Origin: an uncultured Erysipelotrichaceae bacterium
GTDB lineage: Bacteria; Bacillota_I; Bacilli_A; RF39; UBA660
Assembly (NCBI GenBank): GCA_902780585.1
Contig: CACZGA010000027.1
Span: forward strand, 1-34,508
Length of the DNA: 34,508 nucleotides
Direction: 5' to 3'
Made by a program: the position numbers and the translations under genes
The notes under the pieces: generated by a model
What the model was told of the DNA's origin: nothing
The model's input: only the letters and a program-made list of their open reading frames with translations
Database searches by the model: none
Shown: piece after piece, positions 15,614-23,826 of the stretch
Layout: every line of letters starts with the position of its first letter
Numbering within the stretch: the stretch's first letter is position 1

Positions 15614-16527
15614 TATTTATTTGTTAATCTAAAGAAGTTTATAGATGGTCTACAGAATAGTCTTATGCCTTTTTCTGAACCTAGACCACTTGATATGTAT
15701 AAATCTGAATCTTTAATATTATAGTGTTCGTTATTATATTTTAATGCACCTTTTTCTTTTATTAATGGATAATTGATAAATGGAATACGAATTGTTCCAT
15801 TATGAGAATGGCCAGCTAAGAATAAATCAGTGGGGTAGACATTTATAATATCATCTACAACATCTGGTTCATGTAGTAAGCTTATTGTAAATATATTGGC
15901 GTTATGAGTTTCTCCGGTGAAATAATTATAAGCATTTTCTATATTTTGATTATTTTTGCTTGAAGATAGTCCTACTAATAAGATTGGTTCATTACTATCT
16001 TTATATAATAATTCAGACTCGTTTCTTAATAAAGTAAAAGAACTTTGATTATATATGGTTGATATTTCTTCAGTATCTGAGTCTCCTAATATAGCATATT
16101 TTCCTAAAGATGAAGTTATACTTTTTAGCTTGTTAGTTAATTTTTCTTGTTTTTTTGTTGTTAGGGAATAATCTTTTGATATTAAGTCACCGGTAAAAAC
16201 TACTAAGTCTGGTTTTCTTTCATTTATTAGTTTAATAGTATTATCTAGTTCTTTAAATGAAAATGTACTACCAAAATGTAAGTCGCTTATTTGAATAATT
16301 TTTATACCATTAAATGAAGTTGGTATTTTTTTATTTTTTATTCTGTATTCCCTTACTACTACTTTTACAGTAGAAATATATGTAGTATATCCATAAAAAC
16401 AAGTTGAACCTATTAATACTATTAATATTATAATTATTAGGCTTTTTATTATTTTTTTTCTTTTTTCTTTGTTTTGTTCTTTTTGGATTTCTTTATGTAT
16501 TTCTTCGTTTATTTCTTCTCTAGTCAT
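15613..16527 (-). CDS. Membrane-anchored metallophosphoesterase (YkuE/YaeI-like) with altered motif
   Basis: Calcineurin-like phosphoesterase of 304 residues. Residues 1-28 are charged and cytoplasmic, 29-49 cross the membrane, and the catalytic domain starts at about 62. Metal-binding motifs in order: D82-x-H84 in SDLHFG, G113-D114 in VFTGDL, then GDSD (148-151) where the family has GNHD, H219 in LLHEPD and H240-S-H242 in AGHSH. Related proteins include Bacillus YkuE and lipid A precursor hydrolases such as LpxG. The GNHD to GDSD change replaces the metal-bridging Asn by Asp and the proton-donor His by Ser, so activity may differ. The start is supported by GGTGAG. Its substrate is unknown. 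Confidence 0.88.
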   Translation of the reverse strand: MTREEINEEIHKEIQKEQNKEKRKKIIKSLIIIILIVLIGSTCFYGYTTYISTVKVVVREYRIKNKKIPTSFNGIKIIQISDLHFGSTFSFKELDNTIKLINERKPDLVVFTGDLISKDYSLTTKKQEKLTNKLKSITSSLGKYAILGDSDTEEISTIYNQSSFTLLRNESELLYKDSNEPILLVGLSSSKNNQNIENAYNYFTGETHNANIFTISLLHEPDVVDDIINVYPTDLFLAGHSHNGTIRIPFINYPLIKEKGALKYNNEHYNIKDSDLYISSGLGSEKGIRLFCRPSINFFRLTNK

Positions 16528-16542
16528 ATTCTCACCAATTAT

Positions 16543-16551
16543 ATTTTATCA
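16543..16551 (-). promoter_or_regulatory. Extended -10 promoter of the metallophosphoesterase gene
   Basis: TGATAAAAT on the minus strand, about 15 bases before the start codon. Confidence 0.45.
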
Positions 16552-16657
16552 TATTTTTGTGATATGTGATATTTTTCTGAAATGAAGGTAAAAAACTTTA
16601 TACTTTTCTTTTGATTGTGATATGATAATAGCAGTAAGTAGAAAGGTTGTTGATAAA

Positions 16658-17347
16658 ATGAAGAGTAAAATATGGGTTATATTTGGTATTGTAGTTATTG
16701 GCTTATTGTTTTTAACAACAATGATACCTCAAAAAGAAGAGGAAAAAGTAGAAGAAGATTTATTGGGTATTGATTATAATATTGAAGGTAATCTTGCAAC
16801 TTTGAATTATGATACTACTAATCCGGTAGTAGCAATGTATATTAAAGGTTATGGTTCTATTGTGATGGAGTTATATCCTGATATTGCGCCTAATACGGTT
16901 AATAATTTTATTTCATTAATTAAAAATGGTTTTTATGATGATAATACATTTCATCGTTTAGCAAAAGGTTTTGTTTTACAAGGAGGAGATCCTACTGGTA
17001 GTGGTAATGGTGGGCCTAGTTATACTATTGCGGGAGAGTTTAAAGAGAATGGATTTGAAAATAATTTATCACATGAAAAATGGGTTGTTTCAATGGCAAG
17101 AACTTCAGCAGATATGGATTCAGCTGGTAGTCAATTCTTTATATGTTTAGAGGATGCAACTTATTTAGATGGAAGTTATGCTTCTTTTGGAAAAGTTATA
17201 GATGGCTTTGATACAATTAAGTTAATTGAAAAAAGAGAACAAGTTGTGGATACTGAAAGTGGTGCTTTAAAAGAAAATTTAACTTTAGTTAAGACTGTTA
17301 TGGATTTAAAGGGAAAAGAATATCCTGATGTGAATATTATTGGTTAG
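16658..17347 (+). CDS. Membrane-anchored cyclophilin-type peptidyl-prolyl isomerase
   Basis: ATG 16658 is chosen because GAAAGG (16641-16646) precedes it, although at a long 11 bases; the upstream in-frame ATG at 16622 would lie in the promoter region. Of 229 residues, about 4-22 form a signal anchor and a short acidic linker follows. The cyclophilin domain (about 60-220) has FHRLAKGFVLQGGDPTGSG, MARTSADMDSAGSQFF and YASFGKVIDGFD. It would assist folding of proteins outside the membrane, as PrsA or PpiA-type proteins do. The next gene, an ABC exporter, starts 39 bases after its stop with its own -10 box. Confidence 0.93.
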   Translation: MKSKIWVIFGIVVIGLLFLTTMIPQKEEEKVEEDLLGIDYNIEGNLATLNYDTTNPVVAMYIKGYGSIVMELYPDIAPNTVNNFISLIKNGFYDDNTFHRLAKGFVLQGGDPTGSGNGGPSYTIAGEFKENGFENNLSHEKWVVSMARTSADMDSAGSQFFICLEDATYLDGSYASFGKVIDGFDTIKLIEKREQVVDTESGALKENLTLVKTVMDLKGKEYPDVNIIG

Positions 17348-17351
17348 TATA

Positions 17352-17360
17352 TGTTATAAT
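17352..17360 (+). promoter_or_regulatory. Extended -10 promoter of the ABC exporter
   Basis: TGTTATAAT just after the cyclophilin stop; no clear -35. Confidence 0.5.
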
Positions 17361-17386
17361 TCTATTGTTGTTTTGGATGTGATACT

Positions 17387-19117
17387 GTGATTAAAGAATT
17401 AAAAAAGAATATAAAGTTTGCCTGGAAATATGCAAAGGATGAAAAGTTTAAAATTATTGGATTAGGTATTTGCACTTTTTTGCATATTATAATTAGTGTA
17501 GTTGCGCCTCTTGTTAGTGCGCAAGTTATTGTGAAGTTAACTGATAATCAGTTAAAACAAGTATTTTATTTAGCTGTTTTATTATTTATTATTAATATTA
17601 TTAGAAGAATGCTTGATTATTTGTGTAGTTATTTTTCACAAGTTACTTATCGTGAAACGTTTACTAGACTACAGTTAGATTTAGGTAGAACTATTTTAAA
17701 ATTGAAAAATTCTTGTGTTGATGAGAACTCTTCAGGAGTATTTATACAAAGACTTACTGGAGATACTGGTAAAATAGCTGATGTTTTTAATTTGATTAAT
17801 TTTCATTTGTTAGATATTTTAACGGATATAGGTATATTTGGGGCAGTTTTCGTAATTGATGTTCGTATTTTTGCTTACTTAATTTTAATGGTTTTAATAA
17901 TTGGTTTTCTTGAGAGAAAAAAGATTAATGTTATAACTGAAAAAGATAAGATATTAAGAAAAGAAAATGAAAATGTATCGGGTTTTATTGGAGAATTAGT
18001 ACGTGGAGTACGAGATATTAAAATGTTAAGTGCAGAGAAAAGCTTTTTAACTAGTTTACAAGGAAGATTAGTTTCTCTTAATCAAAAACGTTATGATATG
18101 AGTAGTACTGGTAGAAATTATCAATTAGGAATTGGTAGTTTACATGAGATATTTGATTTAACAATGATTGCATTAATGCTTTATTTAATATCAATTAATG
18201 AGTTAACTGTGGCGTTAGCTTTAGTTGTTCATAATTATTTAGGAAGGGCTAGTTATGCGGTTAATAGTTATAGTCATTTGTTGGAGCAATTAAAGAACTT
18301 TAATTTATCAGCAAATCGTATATTTGATATTATTTATAGTAATGAGTTTCCTAAAGAAAAGTTTGGAAAAAAACATTTAGATAAAGTTAATGGTAATTTT
18401 GAATTTAAAAATGTTACTTTTTCTTATAAAGATGATGAAGTGGTATTAAAGAATTTAAGTTTCAAAGTAAAACCTAATTCTACGGTGGCTTTTGTTGGTA
18501 AGAGTGGGGCAGGGAAAACTACTATTTTTAGTTTGTTATGTAAAATGTATGAACCTACTGAGGGTAATATATTTATAGATGGAATTGATATTAGGGAGTT
18601 AGATCGTGAATCTATTCGGGATAATATTACGATTATTTCACAAAATCCATATATCTTTAATGTTAGTATTCGTGATAATTTGAAATTAGTAAAAGAAGAT
18701 GTTACTGAAGAAGAAATAGTGGAAGCGTGTAGGGCTGCCTGTTTAGAAGATTTTATTTCATCTTTGCCTTCTGGGTATGATACTATTGTAGGAGAAGGTG
18801 GAATTAGTTTAAGTGGTGGTCAGAGACAAAGATTGGCGATTGCGAGGGCTTTAGTTCAAAAAACAAAAATCATCTTATTTGATGAAGCTACTTCAGCTTT
18901 GGATAATATTACGCAAACTAAGATACAACAAGCAATTGAAAATATGAAAGAAGATTATACAATATTAATAATTGCTCATAGATTATCTACTATAATTAAT
19001 AGTGATAGAATATTATTTTTATCTGATGGTAAAGTTATGGCAGAAGGTACGCATGATGAATTATTAAATAATTGTCAGGATTATAGAGATCTATATGATG
19101 CTGAAATTGAAAAATAG
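17387..19117 (+). CDS. ABC exporter, fused membrane and ATPase domains
   Basis: A 576-residue ABCB-type half transporter expected to work as a homodimer. It has six membrane helices in residues about 20-300. The ATPase domain has Walker A GKSGAGKTT (371-379), signature LSGGQ (475-479), Walker B ILFDE (D499, E500) and switch H531 in IAHRLS, all intact. The start is GTG with only a weak site (GGATGTGA). No neighbouring second half-transporter or dedicated substrate gene is visible, so the substrate (lipid, peptide or drug) cannot be given. Confidence 0.93.
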   Translation: MIKELKKNIKFAWKYAKDEKFKIIGLGICTFLHIIISVVAPLVSAQVIVKLTDNQLKQVFYLAVLLFIINIIRRMLDYLCSYFSQVTYRETFTRLQLDLGRTILKLKNSCVDENSSGVFIQRLTGDTGKIADVFNLINFHLLDILTDIGIFGAVFVIDVRIFAYLILMVLIIGFLERKKINVITEKDKILRKENENVSGFIGELVRGVRDIKMLSAEKSFLTSLQGRLVSLNQKRYDMSSTGRNYQLGIGSLHEIFDLTMIALMLYLISINELTVALALVVHNYLGRASYAVNSYSHLLEQLKNFNLSANRIFDIIYSNEFPKEKFGKKHLDKVNGNFEFKNVTFSYKDDEVVLKNLSFKVKPNSTVAFVGKSGAGKTTIFSLLCKMYEPTEGNIFIDGIDIRELDRESIRDNITIISQNPYIFNVSIRDNLKLVKEDVTEEEIVEACRAACLEDFISSLPSGYDTIVGEGGISLSGGQRQRLAIARALVQKTKIILFDEATSALDNITQTKIQQAIENMKEDYTILIIAHRLSTIINSDRILFLSDGKVMAEGTHDELLNNCQDYRDLYDAEIEK

Positions 19118-19145
19118 AGGGAACTAGATTAGTTCTCTTTTTATT
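19118..19145 (+). terminator. Terminator after the ABC exporter
   Basis: AGGGAACTA (19118-19126) with TAGTTCTCT (19130-19138), one G-U pair, then T residues. The true loop may be larger than three bases. Confidence 0.75.
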
Positions 19146-19162
19146 AATTTTATTTATAACCT

Positions 19163-19191
19163 TTGACTTTTTTATAAAAATATGTTATAAT
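19163..19191 (+). promoter_or_regulatory. Near-consensus promoter
   Basis: TTGACT (19163-19168), 17-base spacer, TGT then TATAAT (19186-19191). It has both a good -35 and an extended -10, and drives the small membrane protein and probably the J-domain gene. Confidence 0.82.
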
Positions 19192-19238
19192 ATGTACACA
19201 TTTGAGGAATACAACTAGATTTATAGGGGGTTCTTATT

Positions 19239-19487
19239 ATGAAAAAAGGTAATCGTGTGTTAGCAATATTAGAAGTTATTGAATTAGTATTATCTATAAT
19301 TGCGGTTATATTATTAACATTATTATTTCGTTATGAAACATCCAATAATAGATATATATTTTTAATGGTGGATTGTTATGTTATTTATTTAATGTCTAAA
19401 ACTATAACTGAATTTACTAAGAGAATTCAGAGAAGACGTATTATAAAACAAGAATTAGATTCTTTTCCTAAGAAAGTGTCTTTTTAA
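19239..19487 (+). CDS. Small two-helix membrane protein, unknown
   Basis: An 82-residue protein with ribosome binding site TAGGGGG. Two hydrophobic segments (about 9-28 and 38-55) are joined by a short loop, and a basic C-terminal tail (RIQRRRIIKQ) should face the cytoplasm. No family is recognised. It shares a transcript with the J-domain gene 31 bases downstream, since no terminator or promoter separates them. Confidence 0.7.
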   Translation: MKKGNRVLAILEVIELVLSIIAVILLTLLFRYETSNNRYIFLMVDCYVIYLMSKTITEFTKRIQRRRIIKQELDSFPKKVSF

Positions 19488-19518
19488 TGATAAATAGGAA
19501 TTAAATGAGGTGTTTGTT

Positions 19519-20298
19519 GTGAAATTTTTTGATGGTATTACTAATAGAGAAGATTTGAAAAAAGCATATCATGCATTAATGAAGGATAATCATCCTGATA
19601 CTAAGCCTGAGGATGAGAGGGATGCTTATACTAAAATATGTCAAGCTATAACAGATCAATATACTTCTTTATATATAATTCTTCCAAGTGCAGATGATTT
19701 GGGATTGGATAAAAAAGATAAAAATGGTTGGGGGGAAGCATATCGTGTATTTGGTGATATTAGACAGGGTTTGGATAAGCTTCCAATTTATAGGAAATAT
19801 TATAAAAAGAATTTCTATGAAAGTTATCCTGATGATGACCCTGGTGTTGTTCAAAAAGGTGTTTCAGAGTATGAAGATGGTATTTTGTATGCTAATGAAT
19901 GGTATATTAGTAAGTTAGATACTATTTGTTTTAATAAATTACATCTTTCTTTAGATGAGGTTAACACGTTATATGAACTATGTGGACGAAATGCAGAAAA
20001 ATTTAAAAGAGTTATTGCTTTCTTTTCTACTTTAGCTATTGCGTCTTATGATATTCATGCTAATTTGGCGGCTGATAATCCTGTTCCATTTTTTGATGAT
20101 GAAATACCATTGGAGGGAATACCTGATTATAGTTCGTCACTGGTTTTTAATAGTATTGATAATCCTGATCTTTGGAAAAAATATATGGATGATTATACTT
20201 GGAGGTCTTTTGCAACATTTTGTGGGTTACAGAGGGACTCTTTTGAAAGAAGATATATTTCAAAATTAACGGAGACACCTAGAATAGAGAGAAGATGA
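19519..20298 (+). CDS. J-domain (DnaJ-like) protein
   Basis: GTG 19519 is chosen because ATGAGG (19505-19510) lies 8 bases upstream; the other in-frame GTG at 19510 overlaps that site. Of 259 residues, 1-50 form an N-terminal J-domain with helix II LKKAYHALMKDN and the H25-P26-D27 motif that stimulates DnaK. Zinc-finger and G/F regions of DnaJ are absent, so this is a class III J-protein. The rest is acidic and helical and not recognised; it probably picks the client. DnaK is not in the window. Confidence 0.75.
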   Translation: MKFFDGITNREDLKKAYHALMKDNHPDTKPEDERDAYTKICQAITDQYTSLYIILPSADDLGLDKKDKNGWGEAYRVFGDIRQGLDKLPIYRKYYKKNFYESYPDDDPGVVQKGVSEYEDGILYANEWYISKLDTICFNKLHLSLDEVNTLYELCGRNAEKFKRVIAFFSTLAIASYDIHANLAADNPVPFFDDEIPLEGIPDYSSSLVFNSIDNPDLWKKYMDDYTWRSFATFCGLQRDSFERRYISKLTETPRIERR

Positions 20299-20299
20299 T

Positions 20300-20328
20300 A
20301 AAAGCCAATTGATATTGGCTTTTTTTAT
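20300..20328 (+). terminator. Terminator after the J-domain gene
   Basis: AAAAGCCAAT (20300-20309), TGAT loop, ATTGGCTTTT (20314-20323), then T. Confidence 0.9.
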
Positions 20329-20335
20329 TTATATA

Positions 20336-20364
20336 TTGACATAATTGCTAAACAATATTATATT
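20336..20364 (+). promoter_or_regulatory. Promoter of glyS
   Basis: TTGACA (20336-20341), 17-base spacer, TATATT (20359-20364). It fixes the start of the T-box leader at about 20371. Confidence 0.78.
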
Positions 20365-20370
20365 TATTTC

Positions 20371-20490
20371 ATAAGTGTGATGACGGGTGTGGAATACCCA
20401 GAGCAGTATAGTATCGAGCTGATTCTTCTAGAATAAGTAAGGTGGAACCGCGGAGTTTACTTCGTCCTTACGTTATTCTAGAAGTTTTTT
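20371..20490 (+). promoter_or_regulatory. Short T-box riboswitch controlling glyS (transcription termination type)
   Basis: The T-box AAGGTGGAACCGCGG is at 20439-20453. Its TGGA (20443-20446) would pair with a UCCA tRNA end, matching the U73 discriminator expected of tRNA-Gly. The terminator is a long stem: CTTCTAGAATAA (20425-20436) with TTATTCTAGAAG (20473-20484), plus GTAAGG/CCTTAC, then six T. Only about 68 bases lie between the predicted transcript start and the T-box, so a full-size Stem I does not fit. The hairpin GGGTG-TGGAA-TACCC (20385-20399) displays GGA, a glycine codon, in its loop and is the likely specifier. Uncharged tRNA-Gly would favour the antiterminator and glyS expression. 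Confidence 0.9.
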
Positions 20491-20521
20491 GTTTTTTACT
20501 ATATAATAAGGAGGATTTTTT

Positions 20522-21898
20522 ATGGAAAAGTTAACAATGGAAAAATTAGTTAATTATTGCAAACAATATGGTTTTATATTTCAAGGATCTGAAATATATG
20601 GAGGTTTATCAAATTCTTGGGATTATGGTCCTTTAGGAAGAGAATTAAAAGAGAATATTAAAAGAGCTTGGTGGAGAGAGTTTATTCAGAAAGAGAAGAA
20701 TAGTTATGGATTAGATGCTGCTATTATTATGAATCCTGAAGTATGGGTTGCATCTGGTCACGTAGCAAGTTTTGCTGACCCTTTAGTTGATTGTAAAGCA
20801 TGTAAGGCAAGACATAGAGCTGATAAATTGATTGAGGACTTTACAGGAGGAAAAGAGACTGGTGATGGATGGGACAATAAAAAGTTAGAAAAATATATTG
20901 CTGATAATAATATTCCTTGTCCTAAGTGTGGAAAAAGTGATTTTACTGAAATTAGAAAGTTTAATTTGTTATTTGAAACTCATATTGGTGTTACTGAAGA
21001 TTCACAATCTAAAGTATATTTACGTGGAGAGACGGCTCAAGGTATATTTGTAAACTTTAATAATGTACTTAGAAGCCAAAGAGCAAAGGTACCTTTTGGA
21101 ATAGGGCAAATAGGTAAGGCCTTTAGAAATGAAATTACACCTGGTAACTTTACTTTTAGAACAAGAGAGTTTGAACAAATGGAGTATGAGTTTTTCTGTA
21201 AACCAGATACTGATTTAGAGTGGCATAAGTATTTTAAAGAAAAATGTTTAAAATTCTTAGAATCTTTAGGATTAAAAGGAGATAATTTAAGATATAGAGA
21301 TCATTCTAAGGAAGAATTATCGTTCTATAGTAAGGCAACTACTGATATTGAATTCTTATATCCTATGGGTTGGGGAGAATTATGGGGAATTGCTGATAGA
21401 ACAGACTATGATTTATCTGTTCACGAAGAGCATTCTAAAACAGAACTTAAATATTTAGATCCAGAAACTAATGAAAAATATGTACCTTATGTTATAGAAC
21501 CATCTGTTGGAGTTGACAGATTATTACTTGCTATTTTATGTAATGCTTATGAAGAAGAGGAATTAGATAATGACACTAGAGAAGTTTTACATATTCTTCC
21601 TTCTTTAGCACCTTATAAAGTTAGTGTACTTCCTCTTGTTAAAAAGTATCATAGCGATAAAGCTAATGAAATCTATCAAGAACTATCTAAATACTTTATG
21701 ACTTCTTATGATGAGACTGGAAGTATTGGTAAAAGATATCGTAGGAGTGATGCAATTGGAACTCCTTGGTGTATAACAATAGATAATGATACCTTAGAAA
21801 ATGGTACTGTTACTATACGAGATCGTGATACGATGGAGCAGATTACTATGAAGGTAGATGAGGTTATTCCATACATTCAAGAAAGAATTCAATTTTAG
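20522..21898 (+). CDS. glyS: Glycyl-tRNA synthetase, dimeric type
   Basis: Joins glycine to tRNA-Gly. The 458 residues are of the single-chain dimeric class II type found in many Firmicutes, mollicutes and eukaryotes, not the tetrameric GlyQ/GlyS form. Seen: EIYGGLSNSWDYGPLG near the N-terminus, a zinc-like set C91-x2-C94 and C133-x2-C136, FNLLFETHIG, the motif 2 region RGETAQGIFVNF (168-179), FEQMEYEFF, and a C-terminal anticodon-binding domain (about 360-455). The start follows AAGGAGG. It is controlled by the T-box leader upstream. Confidence 0.97.
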   Translation: MEKLTMEKLVNYCKQYGFIFQGSEIYGGLSNSWDYGPLGRELKENIKRAWWREFIQKEKNSYGLDAAIIMNPEVWVASGHVASFADPLVDCKACKARHRADKLIEDFTGGKETGDGWDNKKLEKYIADNNIPCPKCGKSDFTEIRKFNLLFETHIGVTEDSQSKVYLRGETAQGIFVNFNNVLRSQRAKVPFGIGQIGKAFRNEITPGNFTFRTREFEQMEYEFFCKPDTDLEWHKYFKEKCLKFLESLGLKGDNLRYRDHSKEELSFYSKATTDIEFLYPMGWGELWGIADRTDYDLSVHEEHSKTELKYLDPETNEKYVPYVIEPSVGVDRLLLAILCNAYEEEELDNDTREVLHILPSLAPYKVSVLPLVKKYHSDKANEIYQELSKYFMTSYDETGSIGKRYRRSDAIGTPWCITIDNDTLENGTVTIRDRDTMEQITMKVDEVIPYIQERIQF

Positions 21899-21911
21899 AA
21901 TTCTTTTTTTT
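21882..21911 (+). terminator. Terminator overlapping the end of glyS
   Basis: AAAGAATTC (21882-21890) with GAATTCTTT (21898-21906), seven-base loop, followed by T. The stop codon lies at the loop and stem border. Confidence 0.82.
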
Positions 21912-21944
21912 GTGTAAAGTTTAAATTTTTTTTTACAAAGATTA

Positions 21945-21973
21945 TTGCATGTTTTATTTTTGTAATTTATAAT
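21945..21973 (+). promoter_or_regulatory. Promoter of the TasA-like gene
   Basis: TTGCAT (21945-21950), 17-base spacer, TATAAT (21968-21973). It leaves a leader of about 40 bases. Confidence 0.68.
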
Positions 21974-22021
21974 TGGATTATAGAATATGATAGATGTTTT
22001 CTATAGGAAAGGGATGAAATT

Positions 22022-22558
22022 ATGAAGAAAACAAAAAGAAGATTGAGTGTCATTGTATTATTACTTTTATTAATGTCTGTAACAATCGGTTATTCTGCTT
22101 TAAGTTCTAACTTAGATATTACAGGTACTTCTAAAATTAGTAATGCAAAGTGGGATGTTCATTTTGATGAGCCTACAGTTACTACAGGAAGTGTTACTGC
22201 TACTAATCCACCAGAACTTTCAAATGAGGATTTAAGTATTACTTATTCAGTAGTCTTAACTACTCCAGGTGATTTTTATGAATTCACAGTGGATGTTGTA
22301 AATGATGGTACTGTACCTGCAAAACTTAATGCTGTTCCTACTATTTCTGGTGTAAGCCCTGCTCAAGATGTATATACAAATTATACATTCACACATGCAA
22401 ATGGAAGTGCTGTAGCTGCTGGAGAAACAATTGCTGCTGGAAATTCTGCAAGTTTTAAAGTCAGAGTTGAATTTGATCGTAATATTGCTGCTTCTGATTT
22501 ACCAGAACAAGAACAAACTATGAATTTAACAGTATCAATGAACTACGTTCAAGCTTAA
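22022..22558 (+). CDS. TasA/camelysin-like secreted protein with SipW-type signal peptide
   Basis: A 178-residue exported protein. The N-terminus MKKTKRRLSV plus a Leu-rich core and GYSALSS (about 23-29) is the style of signal peptides cleaved by SipW-type peptidases; cleavage probably follows the Ala of YSA. The mature part has the DITGTSKISNAKWDVHF beginning seen in TasA/camelysin-like and related fibre proteins, then a beta-sandwich with alternating hydrophobic strands and no Cys. It is followed by a strong terminator and then by a SipW-type peptidase. A role as a surface or fibre subunit is inferred from these relatives; no protease motif is visible despite the camelysin label sometimes used. 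Confidence 0.75.
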   Translation: MKKTKRRLSVIVLLLLLMSVTIGYSALSSNLDITGTSKISNAKWDVHFDEPTVTTGSVTATNPPELSNEDLSITYSVVLTTPGDFYEFTVDVVNDGTVPAKLNAVPTISGVSPAQDVYTNYTFTHANGSAVAAGETIAAGNSASFKVRVEFDRNIAASDLPEQEQTMNLTVSMNYVQA

Positions 22559-22566
22559 TAGTAATT

Positions 22567-22612
22567 ATTACAAAGAGTAACTACCTACGGGTAGTTTCCT
22601 TTGTAATTTTAT
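22567..22612 (+). terminator. Terminator between the TasA-like gene and the signal peptidase
   Basis: A two-part stem, ATTACAAAG/CTTTGTAAT (22567-22575, 22599-22607) and AACTACC/GGTAGTT (22579-22585, 22590-22596), with a TACG loop and T after it. It would let the substrate gene be expressed much more than the peptidase. Confidence 0.82.
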
Positions 22613-22645
22613 ATATTTATCATTGATATGGTAGATATATAAAAT
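22606..22645 (+). repeat. 11-bp inverted repeat overlapping the signal peptidase promoter
   Basis: ATTTTATATAT (22606-22616) and ATATATAAAAT (22635-22645), 18 bases apart. The right arm fills the spacer of the promoter. It could be an operator, but with A-T only it may be chance. Confidence 0.35.
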
Positions 22646-22651
22646 TATAAA
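22623..22651 (+). promoter_or_regulatory. Promoter of the signal peptidase gene
   Basis: TTGATA (22623-22628), 17-base spacer, TATAAA (22646-22651). Confidence 0.65.
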
Positions 22652-22669
22652 GAATAGAAGGGAATTTAC

Positions 22670-23821
22670 ATGGATAAAAGAAGTTTTAAAACTAGTATCT
22701 TATTAATTGTATTTTTACTTTATACATTTTTATATAAGTTTTTAATTTTCCCTAATTATATGAAGCATTCTGATATAATTACAGCATCTTTTTTTATCTT
22801 GTATTTATTTGCTTCTATAAAGTGTTTAGGTTATCGTAGGGATAAGATGACTATTTTAACAAGGAATATTTTAAAAGTACTTATATTCCATTTATTATTG
22901 TTTTTTATTGCACTATATGGAGTAGGATTCTTTGTAGGATTTTTAAAAAATTCTTATTCAAGAGCTCTTTACTCAATATTTGATAATGCATTTGGTCTTT
23001 TACTAATTATTATATTAGAAGAAGTATTACGATATGTAATAATATGGGCTAATAAAGATAAAAAGCATTATGTGATTTTATTTACATTAGTTCTTATTTT
23101 ATTTGAATGTTTTATGGGAATACGTTCTATTGATTATAGTGATTGGACTAGTGTCTTTAGAGCAACTGCAACTATTATTTTGCCTGTTATTGTTAAGAAT
23201 GTAATGTTAAGTTATCTTTGTTATCATGTTGGGTATAAGATTCCTTTACTATATAGGGTGGTAATGGATTTATACATATTTATTGTCCCTGTTGTGCCTA
23301 ACTTAGGTGAATATGTTAATTCTATGGTTTTAATTAGTTTACCACTTATGATATACATTAGTTCATTAGGAATGGTTGATTATCATACTGGTAAAGAGGA
23401 ACCTGTTTTAAATAAATCTAATTTTGATTTACTTGATATTCCTATTTCAATTGTACTTATTACTGTTGTTTGTTTAATATCTGGTTTGTTCCCACATTTT
23501 ATGGTAGGTGTTGGGTCTGATTCTATGAGTCCAGTTATTAATAAAGGGGATGCGGTAATAATACATAAAGTTAAAGATGTTTCTTCTGTAAAGAAGAAAG
23601 ATATTGTTGCTTATCAAAAAGGTGATAAATTAATTATTCATAGAGTTGTTAGTATAGATGAGAAAAATGGAAAATTATATTTTACAACAAAGGGTGATGC
23701 TAACGGAGGAAATGACCCTGAAATTGTAAAAGAAAGTCAAATAAGGGGAGTAGTTAAAGTTAAAGTTCCTTATGTTGCTTATCCAACGGTTAGACTTAAT
23801 GAATATTTAAATGGAAGGTGA
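22670..23821 (+). CDS. SipW/ER-type signal peptidase I with polytopic membrane extension
   Basis: A 383-residue membrane serine peptidase. Residues 1-235 hold about seven or eight membrane helices not found in ordinary SipW. After another membrane helix (about 256-276) comes the catalytic S26B domain: S285 in GSDSMSP, H324 in IIHRVVS (His where the bacterial type has Lys) and GDANGGNDP (342-350), the Asp-bearing box of the ER type. It would cut the signal peptide of the TasA-like protein encoded just upstream. Its stop overlaps the ribosome binding site of the next gene, so those two are translationally linked. Stop codon TGA. Confidence 0.88.
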   Translation: MDKRSFKTSILLIVFLLYTFLYKFLIFPNYMKHSDIITASFFILYLFASIKCLGYRRDKMTILTRNILKVLIFHLLLFFIALYGVGFFVGFLKNSYSRALYSIFDNAFGLLLIIILEEVLRYVIIWANKDKKHYVILFTLVLILFECFMGIRSIDYSDWTSVFRATATIILPVIVKNVMLSYLCYHVGYKIPLLYRVVMDLYIFIVPVVPNLGEYVNSMVLISLPLMIYISSLGMVDYHTGKEEPVLNKSNFDLLDIPISIVLITVVCLISGLFPHFMVGVGSDSMSPVINKGDAVIIHKVKDVSSVKKKDIVAYQKGDKLIIHRVVSIDEKNGKLYFTTKGDANGGNDPEIVKESQIRGVVKVKVPYVAYPTVRLNEYLNGR

Positions 23822-23826
23822 TTTTT

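Noticed and set aside
19669-20269. Several 60-76 codon frames overlapping the J-domain gene
   Set aside because: Shadow frames inside a well-supported gene, without ribosome binding sites.
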